A stretch of 64,000 nucleotides of DNA, from the NCBI GenBank assembly GCA_025738555.1, contig JAOVFP010000022.1, forward strand, positions 868,001-932,000. The letters are read 5' to 3'. A model generated the notes under the pieces. That model ran no database searches and was not told the origin of the DNA. It worked only from the letters and a program-made list of their open reading frames with translations. The DNA comes from Cyathus striatus. Its lineage: Eukaryota; Basidiomycota; Agaricomycetes; Agaricales; Nidulariaceae. This document shows positions 12,030 through 24,160 of this stretch, piece after piece (the first letter of the stretch is position 1; every line of letters begins with the position of its first letter). The position numbers and the translations under genes are program-made.

Positions 12030-12851
12030 TATGTTGGCCTATGTTCCTAAACGGGAGATGTGCGGATGCCGGCACCGGCGCTTTAATAATAATAATAATA
12101 CCCTCGCGCTGCCCTCGCTTGACTCCTGCAAGACATTCCTCGGACATATGACAGGCTATGCGGCAGAGCCATCATGTTATTGTCAGCCAATCCGGAGACG
12201 TTTCGAATTGACAAGCCTATTGTTTGGTTTAATGCAAGTTAGCAATTATCTGATGTAGAAAGCTTGACGCCGAGGCTGTAAGTAATGTCCAGACGTGAGA
12301 ATTATATGTGCCGTTAACTTCTTGCTGGGCGTTAAGTGCTACAAAACACCGGCCAGTCGCAGACTCGCATATGTTCTTGGAAGCTCGGGCATGAACAAGT
12401 CACTTCTGCCATACATACCCATGTCTACCCGTCGCGACTTTGCTGATTGTACCTTAGAATATTAACGATTGGACGGAGCAGTGTAAGTAACGCTGGAACG
12501 TAAAGCGTAACCCTTAATAGTTCCTAAATGTGATAATTGTTTGGTAATCTGATAGTCGAGGGAATGCTTGAAGAATTCAGATCTCAGCCATCGTCTACTA
12601 ACCAGACTTGCATCAGTTTAATGTGAGCGGAATTGGCCGTCGGTTTGACAAGAAGAATTGCAATCCATGAGGCACAGAAAGTCGTCTGCATTGAGTTTCC
12701 AATTGAACGGAGAATAAGGGGCGAGAACGACATGACACAAATTCAGTTCTAACTTCTCTTGGAATGTCGAGATAGGTCTGGGAATAGTGGCACTCCTGTA
12801 ATGTCCATTAATAACAGTGCTAGAAAAGGTAACATAGAGAAAGGCTTCAGC

Positions 12852-12859
12852 TATAAAAG
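12852..12859 (+). promoter_or_regulatory. TATA box of hydrophobin 1
   Basis: The sequence tataaaag lies 72 bases before the ATG. It is preserved at the matching place in the second hydrophobin gene (21349-21356). Confidence 0.6.
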
Positions 12860-12930
12860 AGAAGGTGTACGAGCCTCAATCTCCAGTCGAACAAACTTAA
12901 CCGTTCAACAACTTCACTAGCTCTTCTACA

Positions 12931-13425
12931 ATGCGTGTTTCTGCTGCTGCTTTCACCTTGGCTCTTCCACTCCTTGCGGCCGCCAGTGCTATCCCTCGTC
13001 AAACCGGAGGGCAGTGCAACACTGGGCCAGTGCAATGCTGCAACTCCGTGCAGAATGTGAGTTACATTTAGGTTCATCACCTGCTGTAAAACAACTTACA
13101 CATTTTGCAGGCAAGTGACCCTCTTACTAGCACCTTGCTTGGCCTTTTGGGCATTGTTCTGCCGTCTATTACAGCTCTCGTTGGCTGTAAGTTATCACAC
13201 TTTATTGTGGAAATGCATCTTACCTGCGACACTTTCTAGTGAATTGCAGTCCCCTTACCGTTGGAGGTGTTGCTGGGAACTCGTGCACTGCCCAGCCAGT
13301 CTGCTGCACCAACAATCAATTCGTGAGTCACATTTTACTGTGGAGAAGGTGAAATGTCTTACAATTATGCCCAATAGAATGGACTTATTGCCGTGGGATG
13401 CAGCCCCATCAACATCAACTTGTAG
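12931..13425 (+). CDS. Class I hydrophobin 1 (110 aa)
   Basis: Four exons: 12931-13056, 13111-13186, 13240-13322 and 13378-13425, all with GT-AG introns of 53-55 bases. The first ~20 residues are a signal peptide ending at an AxA-type site (ASA). The mature part has the eight cysteines in hydrophobin order: QC, CC, NC, SC, VCC and GC, closing with GCSPININL. Hydrophobins are secreted and self-assemble into an amphipathic film at the air-water boundary on hyphae and fruiting bodies; the long, non-uniform spacing fits class I. The third exon begins at tgaattgcag rather than at the nearer downstream AG, which keeps the NCSPLTV block in frame. A paralogue lies at 21432-21922. Confidence 0.95.
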
Positions 13426-14821
13426 GAGTTTAGGTTGCGAGTTTCTGTATAAGCATCATGTATCGGCGACGTTGCGAAATATTTTTTTTGATGAGCGAAT
13501 GTTAACATGCTGGTACTTACCTTGAATTGACGTAGCTTGAACGTTAACATCAATTGGAACGTAGAATTTGAGTTCAAACTCGGAGTTGCTTCCCGGTCAT
13601 ATATCATATTTGAAGTTGAATTTGAATTTGGAAATGGGAATGTCAAGGGAATGTACTAAATCCTAATGATAAAAAGCGTGTGGGAAGTGAATCATACGGG
13701 CCCTGCACGCCAATTGTGTGTCAATCCATCCGGATCTCAGGCACGCGGGGATCTATCACTGTCCCATCCTGGCCGGCCGTATCTCTGAGTCCTGACAGAG
13801 TGAGCACGGGCGCTCCCCAAGGCAACAGGCTCTCATCATCCTCTCCAATGAGCTTCATGTTGGACCGGTTTCGTGGACGAATTCCAAAATGCAAACATAA
13901 GTAGTGTGAGGACTTGATTATCTGATAAAATACATATATTACGCTGTGTCCATGAATTAGCAAACTGAAGTATTATATACTAAGACATACCGGCAAACTT
14001 CAACGGAAATTGGAATCGAGAGTCATGGAGTACTAGTTTGTACGCACTTGATATTGTTGTACAGAGACCTCGTTACCAAACACAACGGCAACCCCGGGCA
14101 AACATTGAACAGGGCGTCACTTGTCGCTGCCGTCTCTCACTCGTCCTCTACTTTTGTATTAGCAATTGCACCGGGAGTATACTGATACTCTTCAGGCTAC
14201 CCTACGCGCGGGTCCATAGTCACTACAGAAGTGGCCAAATGCGAGGATAGTCTTCTACGGTAAGGTGGGATGAATCACGCTAATGTATGCATGTGTGTTT
14301 TCCCTCTTATACAAGCTATCTATATGTGGAGGGTAGCGGATGTGGGAAGGAGACAGTGGATGGCGCAGGGGCATGTGCGAGGGTTAGGGGTTATCGGAAT
14401 AGGGAGGGAGTTATCGGAACAGGGAGAAATGGGAGATTGGGGTACGGAGGGTTTTGTACGACTCGATTATCGATAGCGCTCGTTATAGCTTGAGTGCTGC
14501 ACTCTACGCCCTTCGATACATCCACGTTCCTGTGCTGTGATCCATATTTAGTATACACCTGATTTGAGACTAACCTGGCTTTAAATTGTAAACTATATTC
14601 AGTTCAGCATTTGAAAAGCCTAATAGAGCTGGAACAAGCATGAAAGAGTCAGCTATTGTCAGCGTTTCAGCTGCCATTGAGTCTCACTGCTTCTTTACAG
14701 ATGTGACTCGTTCAATATTCTTCGACGCTCGATTATATTGGACCGACCTTTCATTGGGACTACTTCAACGCCCCTACTTACTCCCGACCTCCTCACCTCG
14801 TCCCCACCCGCGACCATTACC
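13426..14821. other. Intergenic; no gene seen
   Basis: Up to about 13985 it repeats the 3' flank of hydrophobin 2. Beyond that, only short frames without support. Confidence 0.45.
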
Positions 14822-15710
14822 ATGGCTAGCATCATTCGCTCCCCTAAGTCCGGTAGCGACTGGACTCTCACTGACCTCAACTCGTATAACATTAGCCTCA
14901 ATCAGGTGGAAGCTCTGGAATTCTTTGGCTTGCAGGTAAGTAATATGCGAGGATGAGTTTCACAACGGTGATCTAATGACTTCTGGATGTTACAGGAGTT
15001 GCCTCAACCCTCAGTTCATCCAGAGCTACTAACCAGCGTCGATGCTATGCAACAAAACGACCACATACAATTGATCTGTCACCTCAATCGTGTTATGATT
15101 CCTGGAAAACTAGAAAGCGCTGCCATCACCGATTTCACCGTTCATCTTTTCCAGATTCTGGGTTATCATCGTCAAAAACGAATGATATCCACGCAGCAGG
15201 ACCTCCCGCTCCTTATTTGTGGCGAAGAAAGGCTCGCAAAGGCCGATGTCTCTATCGTTGATTATGGGTCTCAAAATGTCATTCTCATTGTGAAGGAAGA
15301 AAAGAAGGTGGAGAACGTTCCTGTTAATGCGCGGGCTCAACTTGTGGCAGGGGCAATTGGGGCCTTTAGGGAGAATAATAGGGAAAGGGAAGTGCTTGGA
15401 CTTCCTCCTTTGGTGGAAAAGGTAAGTCATTCATAACTTTGTTGGCTCTTATGAGACTTTGTTGCTCTAGGTCATCCCTGGCATTGTTATGGTAGAAACG
15501 GCGCCCGTGTTCTTTAAGATCCCTGTCGATAGTACTCTGTTGACGCATATTCGCCATGGGACCTACCCTCCAGAAGAAACCCACGTCGACTATTGCTATC
15601 CACCTGTTTCTCGCCCTGATCTCCTGCATGAAGAAGGGATGAAGCCTCTCGACAATAGACGTGTATTCTTTCAGTGCTATGAAGCTTTTAAGGCAATTGT
15701 TGGTGTATGA
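14822..15710 (+). CDS. PD-(D/E)XK-like basidiomycete protein, copy 3 (259 aa)
   Basis: Exons are 14822-14935, 14996-15421 and 15471-15710, with introns at the same places as in copy 2. The core reads KADVSIVD (D122), a short turn, then ILIVKEEKK (E139-E140-K141), and a helix with RAQLVAGA. This fits D-x(n)-E-x-K followed by a Q-bearing helix, the pattern of PD-(D/E)XK nucleases; of the three copies only this one keeps every expected position. The C-terminal third (TYPPEETHVDYCYPPV...QCYEAFKAIVGV) is strongly conserved among copies but has no domain I recognise. There is no signal peptide or membrane segment. It could be a nuclease-fold protein without nuclease activity. It is a free-standing single gene. 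Confidence 0.8.
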
Positions 15711-17658
15711 CTCAGAGAGACGATTAATACTGTATGTACAACTTGTGTACAAGTAAAGGGCGTAGATGTATGATATGTGATTCAAAAATTGATAGATTAT
15801 TTCGTGTTAAATGTTTATACCAGCCTGTACTTTCGATTTATAATTTCATATACACGTTATACAGTCTTCAAAGCCTCTTCAAAGACAAAATCTTCTGCGT
15901 GCTTGCTTGCCTACAAGTATTAATGTATATCATTAGCTTCGATATGAGATAACTGAAATGCACAAACGTTAGCTCCACTGTATCTTGAGCTGTTTATTGT
16001 ACTTACACCTGAAATAAAGTGTAGACGAGGTGCGCGAGTAACCGAGAACTTAGGTTCACACTGATTTGGAGTGGGGAAAATATGGGGAGTTAATTCACTA
16101 AGGTATCTACACAGTTTCTTTCGCATTTTTATAGACAGAAATGTATCTAGAATATTCTACAGTAATCTACAATGTATATTCTACAAAGTTCTCGCATAAT
16201 GGTGTTCTCGGGGATCTCGAAGATGTGAGAACACGCTTGCTTGATCTGGGTACTTCAAGATTGTACCATCTCAACACTGTTGATGTGCTCTATATTCATT
16301 GTGTCTTCGGGTCCAGTGCTGATTGCCGTTACGCTACCATTAGGATTGATTGCCCTACGAATATTCAACCTAGTGTCTTTTAAGTCATCTTCGAAAAGGA
16401 TGCTAAACAAACATAGCACATACGATGCTAGGACGGAATTTACATATACTGTTACAGAGATTGACTAGAGGGAATTTTAAAGATGAGAGTATCCTTACAT
16501 TTTCCAACTGCTTGGTGAAAAGGTTGCCAGTATGTCTTGGTTGGAAACACAAGACTCTACATATGGCGCATGAAGCAATCTTGTCACAGCATTTTTGAGT
16601 ATGTAGCTGTGAGACTTACTAGAATCATAAAAATAAGTTGGAAAACCCTACAGAACGTCTGAGTCTTAGTCGATATATCAATTATTTTAATACGCTTACG
16701 CAGTCAAAAAACCCCGAGCGATGACCAAAACGATAAGTTTATCGATAACCTTCTCAGTGCTTAAGTTTAGATGTTCGTCATTAAAGTGATAGCGGGTTAT
16801 TATACATTTATAACTCACGGTTTCATTCCGTCCCGGCGGCTGATGTGAAGGTAGTATACAAGGCTTACGGTGATGACGAGGTCACACAAAGCACAGAGTC
16901 CCTGATCGACGCTACCAACAATCTAATGTTCTGTCAATGCTATGGAATTATGATTTGACAAGAGCTTAGTACCTGAACAGCTGCATCACTTAACGAGCTG
17001 GTATCAGAAACTCGAAATCTGGTGAAAGTGAGCCAGGTAGCCACTACCTGTCCCATTTCAAAATACTTACAGGTGAATGGTAACCTCTGGATACATAGTA
17101 AGAAAGAAAGGCTGGTTGTAGCAATCGATTACTACTCACCAAGATCTGCTCCTTCATATACCGCTTTGCTTAGTTTCAACGAGTTTTAGACAATAAAACT
17201 GTTATACCTAGAGCGGAAAGAGCTAATAGTGCCTACGGAGAACTCTTGTCAGTAATAGAAATTGTTAATAAGTAAAGCAATCATACTATCACAATCGGAA
17301 GGATTCGCCGCCCGCTCACTAAAGAAGCAGTCTTGTAAGCACCTCACCTTATCATTTGGCATAATGTTTCTTACCTTGCCAGATTTGATAGGCGAAGAAC
17401 CTAGAAATAGTTAATCCTGAATGCCTTCAGTTCGCCAGTATATGACTTACGTCTGCGCGATGCAGGTTATAACGTCCTGTATACTGATTGTTGCTCGCTC
17501 AATATTTAACAATACATCAGACGACGCACCACGATTTCATTTTCGAGCTTCATTCAAGAATTTGGGTCGAAAGTCACTAATCATAAATTGTAGCATAGGA
17601 TATATACTTACGGCAAAACTCCTGAAGTCAAACAAAAATCAGAACTGACAGTGGATCT
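15711..17658. other. Intergenic; no gene seen
   Basis: AT-rich with only short frames. I see no domain or consistent splice pattern. Confidence 0.4.
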
Positions 17659-18155
17659 TTAAGCCAGAATCATACCATGGGATAGAAGTATCAAGAAGAA
17701 CTTGATCATCATTTCCGAGATGTAATACCAAGTACGTATAAATAGAATGTCCCACAAGGGCCGTTGTAAGTGTGTCAAAGGTCCTTCAAAGCAATTGTTA
17801 TGCACTCGTCGGACAAGGCTTGTTTTTTTAAAAAAATTACGTACCATAACAAATACACCTGCGAGGAAGATCGTTTGTATATCGCAAACAAAAGATAACG
17901 ACACTATACGCTTACCATGGATTTGATCCAGAGATAATCGGTGGTGAACATTCGGCGATACTGATACACTTGGACGCATGATACTCCATATAATCTGTTG
18001 GAAACGTGATATCAGAGCGACTTCTGACGGGAATGGAGCATATCCTACGCAGTAGCGATGGCAAATCCAATGAAAGTTGTCCCGAGTTCTATTTTCACTA
18101 ACTGTAGAAGTTCTACTAATTGCTGAGCAGCGGAAGTTCCTGCATCAGAAGACAT
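17659..18155 (-). pseudogene. Probable remnant of a DUF6534-type membrane protein gene
   Basis: An ATG at 18155 opens a 36-codon frame ending in a TAG. Its end, IELGTTFIGFAIATA, looks like the first transmembrane helix of the DUF6534 family, which in mushrooms usually begins with such a GxxFIGxxxxxxLYG helix. Downstream on the same strand, after a stop, another frame has a hydrophobic stretch (FVCDIQTIFLAGVFVMV, about 17880-17840) that could be a later helix. No intact exon chain can be drawn. The assignment is inference and could be wrong. Confidence 0.35.
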
Positions 18156-18679
18156 GGTGAGGGACTACTTACCACCGATGCCTGTGCAGCTCTATAAGTA
18201 AGAAATGCTGAGATTGGACCTACAAGACCAAAGTTTGGAATCCCGTGGCCACACCTACATGTACCTTCATTTGCGAACAGAAGCTGATAATAGATGTTAA
18301 TCCGCAAATCATACATGTGCTACTATATAGACCGTGGGGATGCGATAGAGTCTTAGAGAGGATATAACGGTTAGACTCGCTTCTAGGCGTTGTCCTTGGA
18401 ATTCCATGAAGCTACTCACTGGGTGGAGAATAACTCTTTCAACTTATCGCAAGCAAATGGAAATAATAAGTAGTTCTAGCGAAGAGATTTGCCTAACCAG
18501 ACAATCGTAGTTCTCGGGTTTACGATGTTCACAGCCATTTTTGGTCATTTCGTCCAAATGATTCATAACATGGCGAAAAATGCTCTTCATTTTCCCTAGC
18601 TTAGTTGAAATATCGTTACCTTTGCCTGTAGCATATCCTGTTCCCAATATTAATGAATCCCCGGAATTAAGTATAACGA
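18156..18679. other. Intergenic; no gene seen
   Basis: No supported coding frame; the 3' flank of the GNAT pseudogene. Confidence 0.4.
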
Positions 18680-19668
18680 TTACCCACAGTTACTAGTATG
18701 GTGCTTGATCATAGGATAGATAAGAAACCCAGTTCCATTTGGCTTACATATAATTCCATCTGCATCAACTTCTCCTTTTGCAATCGTTACTTCCTCTACT
18801 AGCTGTATGAAATTATTAACTACGTGCTGGCCTACCAAAAGAAAGAGAACAAACCACAAAGCCAAAATGGGAATATTTGTCTCTGGATGTTGTTGTAGAC
18901 GCCTCGAGTGTGAAAATGGAAGAAGGAGCATGTGCAAATGCTTCTCGCATCAAGAGCGACAACATGCCTATGCATCGATATCGAGATATGAGCATTCAGA
19001 AGTAAATACAAGCCGGCAGCACGCACCTTGTCCTTGATATTCTGGTTCGTTCCCGCCAGCTGCAGGTACCAATGATCATCGGCAGTACCTTCTATACCCA
19101 AGCTCTTTAGCCCACCATTTACTGATTCCTCACTTGCATGAACTACCCCTTTGACCCGCTTAACGTTAGGAGTATATCAGCTTAGATAGATGCAGTAAAT
19201 ACGAAGTAATTACCTTGAACATTCCCGGTCCCCATCCCCAAAATACAGGGAGAAGACCAGCGCGAACAAGAGTCAAAATGTCATCCTTCGTTGGTTGTTT
19301 CGGGAGCCTCCAAATACAGCAAGAGACGATTCTTTCTTCTGACGAGGACTTCCGAGGGTCCACTTGTGGGCTGACAACGACGGTGATTCGGGCTCCAGAC
19401 ATCCAGCATAGGTGTACCATAAAGCTGAAGAATCGCTCCAGGTTGCGACAGTGAGTCGAGTTTTGCAGATTTGAAGTAACCAGCTGCATAGCTTATATTA
19501 ACTGAAGCGCACTTGATCACTTCTGAAATCACCGACCTTATCCAGCCCCGCGAAGTAGTTTTGAATTGGATCGACAATAAATGCACGTTGCATCATGTTC
19601 GCGATGTACTTCAGCTCATCACGCCTAGCGGGCCTAACATAATAGGAACGGAGAGAAGTGTTTGACAT
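18680..19668 (-). pseudogene. GNAT-family acetyltransferase copy A, frameshifted
   Basis: Five exons match one for one those of the intact copy at 22383-23384: 19668-19537, 19483-19214, 19158-19027, 18967-18855 and 18802-18680. The N-terminus is VRPARRDELKYIANMMQRAF, the C-terminus GFLIYPMIK. In exon 3, within about 19038-19052, one base is missing compared with copy B. This turns the expected EYQGQG, which would be the acetyl-CoA-binding Q-x-x-G region, into NQNIKDK, and puts exon 4 out of frame. All splice sites are still intact, so the loss looks young. A sequencing error cannot be excluded. Confidence 0.75.
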
Positions 19669-20554
19669 TGCCTGGGGCTGTGGATCCAAGATGATCCTGC
19701 ATGCTCCCGATGGCAAATAAGAGTTGCCATCGTCAGGTGGGGACTTGTCTTACATATAACTTCAGGGTATGTCTAATACATCATTTGCAACGAAGCGAGT
19801 TGGTTGTGGGTACCGGTAATTCGTGGCAAATTCAGCATGGACCTACAAAGTCGCCCACCATCGGCTAGTGTATGTAGAGTTGTTGTGATATCTAAATATT
19901 TATAAGTACAATGAAAATGCTGCTCAATCATAGAAAATTTGTTACCCGCCAAAAGGCTGTAGCTGAGTTGTTCGGAACGTCGAATTTACATTGAATGTTT
20001 GAACTTTGAAGTTCAAGAGCATGAGCTCACTGCGGCGGGAGCCGTACGAACATCAATTATGTCAGCTTTCACGCGGTACTTACTTCCGAGTTCCCACGTG
20101 GATACGGTGACCGGTCGAGAACTATTTAATATTTACTACATACATAAGTACTGCGTAACTTTAGTAAGCCATCGTCATTGGACGCTTGCCGACATGTTAC
20201 TTCACTAACGCTCAATTGACGCTTGCGACTTGACTAGGACCGAACATTAGTAACTTCGCTGTGTAGCGAAAAAAGTTAATTCAAGTTTGCAGGTTCAACA
20301 TGTCGTATTGGCATAATTTTTAAAGCCATAACTGTCAATGCCATAGAACAGATAGATATCGATGAAACGGTCAATTACTATTGCAGTTAGGCGATAGTGG
20401 CCTTACGAGCTCTATGACTAGGTGCAGTGGTGGCCCTTGTAAATTTCTGGGTCACAATGGTCCAATCAAAATATATCTTCTCAAATCTCATTAACCCCGG
20501 TTCTGTACTAACAAGATTGAATACTATTGGATACTTTTGTTTACACCTAGTAGT
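19669..20554. other. Intergenic; no gene seen
   Basis: Only short frames without support. Confidence 0.4.
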
Positions 20555-21348
20555 CATGTCCTAAACGAGATATGTGCGGATGCCGGCAGCGCATTAATGC
20601 CCTCAAGCGACTTCTTCAAGACATTACACTGACACTACCCGGACATATGGCATATGGCAGACCATCATGTTAGCCAATCCTGAGACGTTTCGAATTGACA
20701 AATCAATCTGTGAATTGGAAAATGAAGGGGGAGCTATTGTTCCGTTTAATACAAAAAGCAGTTATTTGATGTAGGAAGTTCACCACCAAGGCTATAATGA
20801 AGTTACATCCAGACGTGAGAATTATACGTGCCGTTAACTTCGTGCTAAGCAAGTTAAATGCTACAAAACACCAGTCACATGTGTGCTTGGAAGCTCGGGT
20901 ATGAACAACTGCCACCTCTGTGTCCATGGCCACGGTCCACCCGTCGCATTTCTGCTGATTGTACCTTAGAATATTAACGATTGGACGGAACAATGAACGT
21001 AACGCTGGAACCAATAATAGTTCCCCGAGTGCGAAAATTATTGGGTAATCCGATAGTCGAGGGTGTGCTTGACGAAATCAAATCTCAACCATCGTCTACT
21101 CATGAAACATCGGGTTAAAGTGAGCGGAATTGGCCGCCTTTTGACAAGAAGAATTCTATGCATGGGGCACAGAAAGTCGTCTGCATTGCATTTTTAATTG
21201 AAACGGAGAATAAGGGGCGACAAAGAAATGACAGTAATTGAGTTTTCTGGGAATGTTGGGATAGGTCTGGGAACGAATTGCAGCGGAACCCTTTATAATG
21301 CGCGTTAATAACAGTGCTGGAAAAGGTAACATAGAGAAAGGCTTCAGC

Positions 21349-21356
21349 TATAAAAG
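21349..21356 (+). promoter_or_regulatory. TATA box of hydrophobin 2
   Basis: The sequence tataaaag, in the same context as in hydrophobin 1, lies 76 bases before the ATG. Confidence 0.6.
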
Positions 21357-21431
21357 AGAAGATGTACGAGCCTCAAATCTCCAGTCGAACAAACTTAGCC
21401 GTTCAACAACTTCTTCACTAGCTCTTCTACA

Positions 21432-21922
21432 ATGCGTGTTTCTGCTGCTGCTTTCACCTTGGCTCTTCCACTCCTTGCGGCCGCCAATGCTGTCCCCCGT
21501 CAAACTGGGCAGTGCAACACTGGGCCAGTGCAATGCTGCAACTCCGTGCAGAGTGTACATTCCATTTAGGTTCACAACTTGTACAAAACAACTTACGCAT
21601 TTTGCAGGCAAGTGATCCCACTACTGCCTCCTTACTTGGCCTCTTGGGCCTTGTTCTGTCACCTATTACTGCCCTTGTTGGCTGTAAGTTATTATCATTT
21701 ATTTTGGAAATGTAGCTTATCTACGATGCTTTCTAGTTAATTGCAGCCCCCTTTCCGTTGCTGGTATTGGTGGGAATTCGTGCACTGCCCAGCCAGTCTG
21801 CTGCACCAACAACCAATTCGTAAGTTGCATTTTATTGTGGAGAAGATTTGATTACTCACAATTGTTGCTGATAGAATGGACTTATTGCTCTGGGGTGCAG
21901 CCCCATCAACATCAACTTGTAA
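21432..21922 (+). CDS. Class I hydrophobin 2 (109 aa)
   Basis: Exons are 21432-21554, 21608-21683, 21737-21819 and 21875-21922, with intron positions and phases identical to hydrophobin 1. All eight cysteines are present. The protein differs from hydrophobin 1 mainly by a one-residue deletion after the signal peptide (QTGQC against QTGGQC) and by substitutions in the hydrophobic loop ([14 protein letters not shown]). The signal peptide is identical for the first 18 residues. It lies convergent to the GNAT gene, 460 bases stop to stop. It is expected to have the same secreted surface-coating role. Confidence 0.95.
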
Positions 21923-22382
21923 GGATTCAGGAGTGCAGGTTCTTAGTTTCTGTATAAGAATGTATCGTCGACGTTGCGAAATATAGTCTTCGATGACTCG
22001 GAGCGATTGTTAACATATTGGCAACTTGAATTAGCGTGGCTTAAACACCAACATCATGGTACGTAGATTTTGAGTTTTGAGTTGCTTAGCATACTTGATA
22101 TTTATTTGAAATTGAAATTGAGAGTGTGCTACTCATACTTAAACCTTGATGATCAAAATGTGGAGATGTCAATCTGTCCGGACCTCGGAACGTACCGGCC
22201 GTACCTCTGTCAGAGCGCTCAAGGCTATTTAAGGCTACCATCATCCTTTCTGGTAATGACTGTTTTGTCGGTTCTGGGTTCATACGGGGTGGTACAAAAT
22301 GGCAAAATCTAGTCTAGTAGGACTTTTTATATTCTATAAACTATGTATCTCACACTGCGTCCACATATTAGCAAATCAAAGA

Positions 22383-23384
22383 TTATGTATTAACCAAACA
22401 AGATGTACCGGGTTTAACCATAGGGTACATCGGAAATCCGGACCCATTCTTCGAAGTTACAATTCCATTTGCGTCTACTTTACCTTTTCCAATTATTACT
22501 TCTTCCATCGGCTGCAACGAAATGTAAGTAACATAAACAGCACAGCTTAATACTTAAACACAAACCACGAATCCCAAGTGTGCATACTTGTCTCCGGCCG
22601 ATGTTGTGCTTGCGTCAAGTGCAAACACAAAAGAAGGAGAATACGTGAATGCTTCGCGCATCAAAAGGGAAAACATGCCTGCGTAATGTTATCTTGTCAA
22701 GAAGAATTAAATGGAATAACATATATAATAAGACATACCTTGTCCTTGATATTCCGACTCCGTTCCCACTAACTGCAAGTACCAATACTCCTCTGATGCA
22801 GTGGATTCCATACCTAACATATCTAATCCGGTATAAAATGCTTCCTCAATTGTATCAACTAATGCATTGACTCGCTTAATATCGGACGTTATTAGTGTAC
22901 ACCTCAGAAGAAGAATGTATCTACCTTGAACAATCCTAGTCCCCATCCACATACAACAGAAATAAGTCCAGAACGAATACAAGAAAAGATTCCATGTGTG
23001 TTTGATTGTTTTGGTGGCGCCCATACGCTGCAAGATATGATTTTCTCACCTGACGATGGCTTCTGTGGGTCCTGTGGGATAACGACGACTGTGATTCGTG
23101 ATTTCGACAACCAGCACTGCTTCAACGTGTAATTGAAATATTTCTCCAGGTTGCGGCGACGATAGTAGTCTCGTGATTTTGAAGTGAGTGGCTACGTGTT
23201 TAACGTTGAGTATAGTTGGAATGGAGTGCTCCTAGCCCTGATTCTATGTACTGACCTTATTTAACCCAGCGAGGTAGTTGAGAGATGGATCCGAGATAAA
23301 TGCACGCTGCATCATCTTTGCGATGTACTTCAGCTCATCGCGCCTGGCAAGCCGAACATACGGATGGAGAGATGTTTGTGACAT
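22383..23384 (-). CDS. GNAT-family N-acetyltransferase copy B (257 aa)
   Basis: Five exons from the right: 23384-23256, 23191-22925, 22874-22739, 22678-22566 and 22511-22383. All introns are GT-AG and the frame is unbroken. The N-terminus VRLARRDELKYIAKMMQRAF is the first strand and helix of a GNAT fold. EYQGQG across the exon 3-4 junction fits the acetyl-CoA pyrophosphate loop, and LDAST...DKYAHLGF fits the last conserved GNAT strand and helix (the Y and GF are typical). The C-terminus is FPMYPMVK. The substrate cannot be told. Close relatives are expected to be small cytoplasmic enzymes in mushrooms. A frameshifted copy lies at 18680-19668. Confidence 0.85.
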
Positions 23385-24049
23385 CGTGTGATAAAGTTGT
23401 TCGTCCTAAAACGTTAGTGGCTTAAAACAGTAGAGAGCTCACATGGGTGAATAGGCACTTCACCTATTTATATGCATAACTCGTACAATTGTTCACAGTA
23501 TTTGGAAAACAATGCTATAGATGTTTAACATTGTCAAAAATAGTACTTGGTATAATTCATTGTTAATTACAATGCACAGCTTCCTTGTACAAGCTGTAAA
23601 TGGATGGACCTACAAAGCTGCCGGTACTGCTATAGTAATGTTGAACTTACTTACCTATGGTAAAATGCAAGTAAAATTACAAGCTTTTAACAAGAACAGT
23701 GTATAAAAGGTAATTTGGCAATGAAAATGGCCCCAACTTTTCTTCCAGTTGAACGCCAGAGAGATCTTGTGGTTACTAATCACACCTTTATAGTGACAAT
23801 GAATGGTCGGTGGCTTTGAATTGAACACGACCTATTATGCGAAAATTGATCTCAAGAAAAACCTCGAAAGCATCATTGAAGCATTGAAGTTGTTTGGCCA
23901 ACATTGAAATGTTGACCAGCGAACAAGGCAGGACGTAGCAGGACGAGGCCCAAGATCCCGACGGACCCGAATGGGCCGAATTGACAAACAACACGTACAT
24001 AGAACATCACGTGAAATTTAGATTATCACATGATTCCGCTAAATATAGA
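23385..24049. other. Intergenic; divergent promoter region
   Basis: It separates the divergently transcribed GNAT B and the MscL-type gene. No supported frame. Confidence 0.45.
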
Positions 24050-24057
24050 TGACGTCA
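24050..24057. promoter_or_regulatory. CRE-type palindrome upstream of MscL-type gene
   Basis: A perfect tgacgtca lies 104 bases before the ATG at 24161. This is the binding palindrome of CREB/ATF bZIP factors, which include fungal stress regulators. Occupancy is inference. Confidence 0.35.
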
Positions 24058-24160
24058 ATCGTTGTCCAGGTCTGGACTCTGAAATGGCTCCGACGGGTTG
24101 CTGTTGAACTCGTCCATCATCTCCTCCAAGCCCTGGATACACTACCTACTTGAATCTGCA

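Larger units (their letters stand above)
12030..13985 (+). repeat. Segmental duplication, copy 1 (hydrophobin with flanks)
   Basis: This segment aligns by eye with 20555-22380. Shared marks include gagatgtgcggatgccggca (12055 and 20570), gaattatatgtgccgttaac (12299 and 20819), the TATA region and all hydrophobin exons, and a weaker 3' flank. It includes nearly 900 bases upstream of the start codon, so the promoter was copied with the gene. Boundaries are approximate. Confidence 0.7.
20555..22380 (+). repeat. Segmental duplication, copy 2 (hydrophobin with flanks)
   Basis: Counterpart of 12030-13985. Small insertions and deletions separate the two copies, so the event is not very recent. The copy ends next to the stop codon of GNAT copy B. 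Confidence 0.7.
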
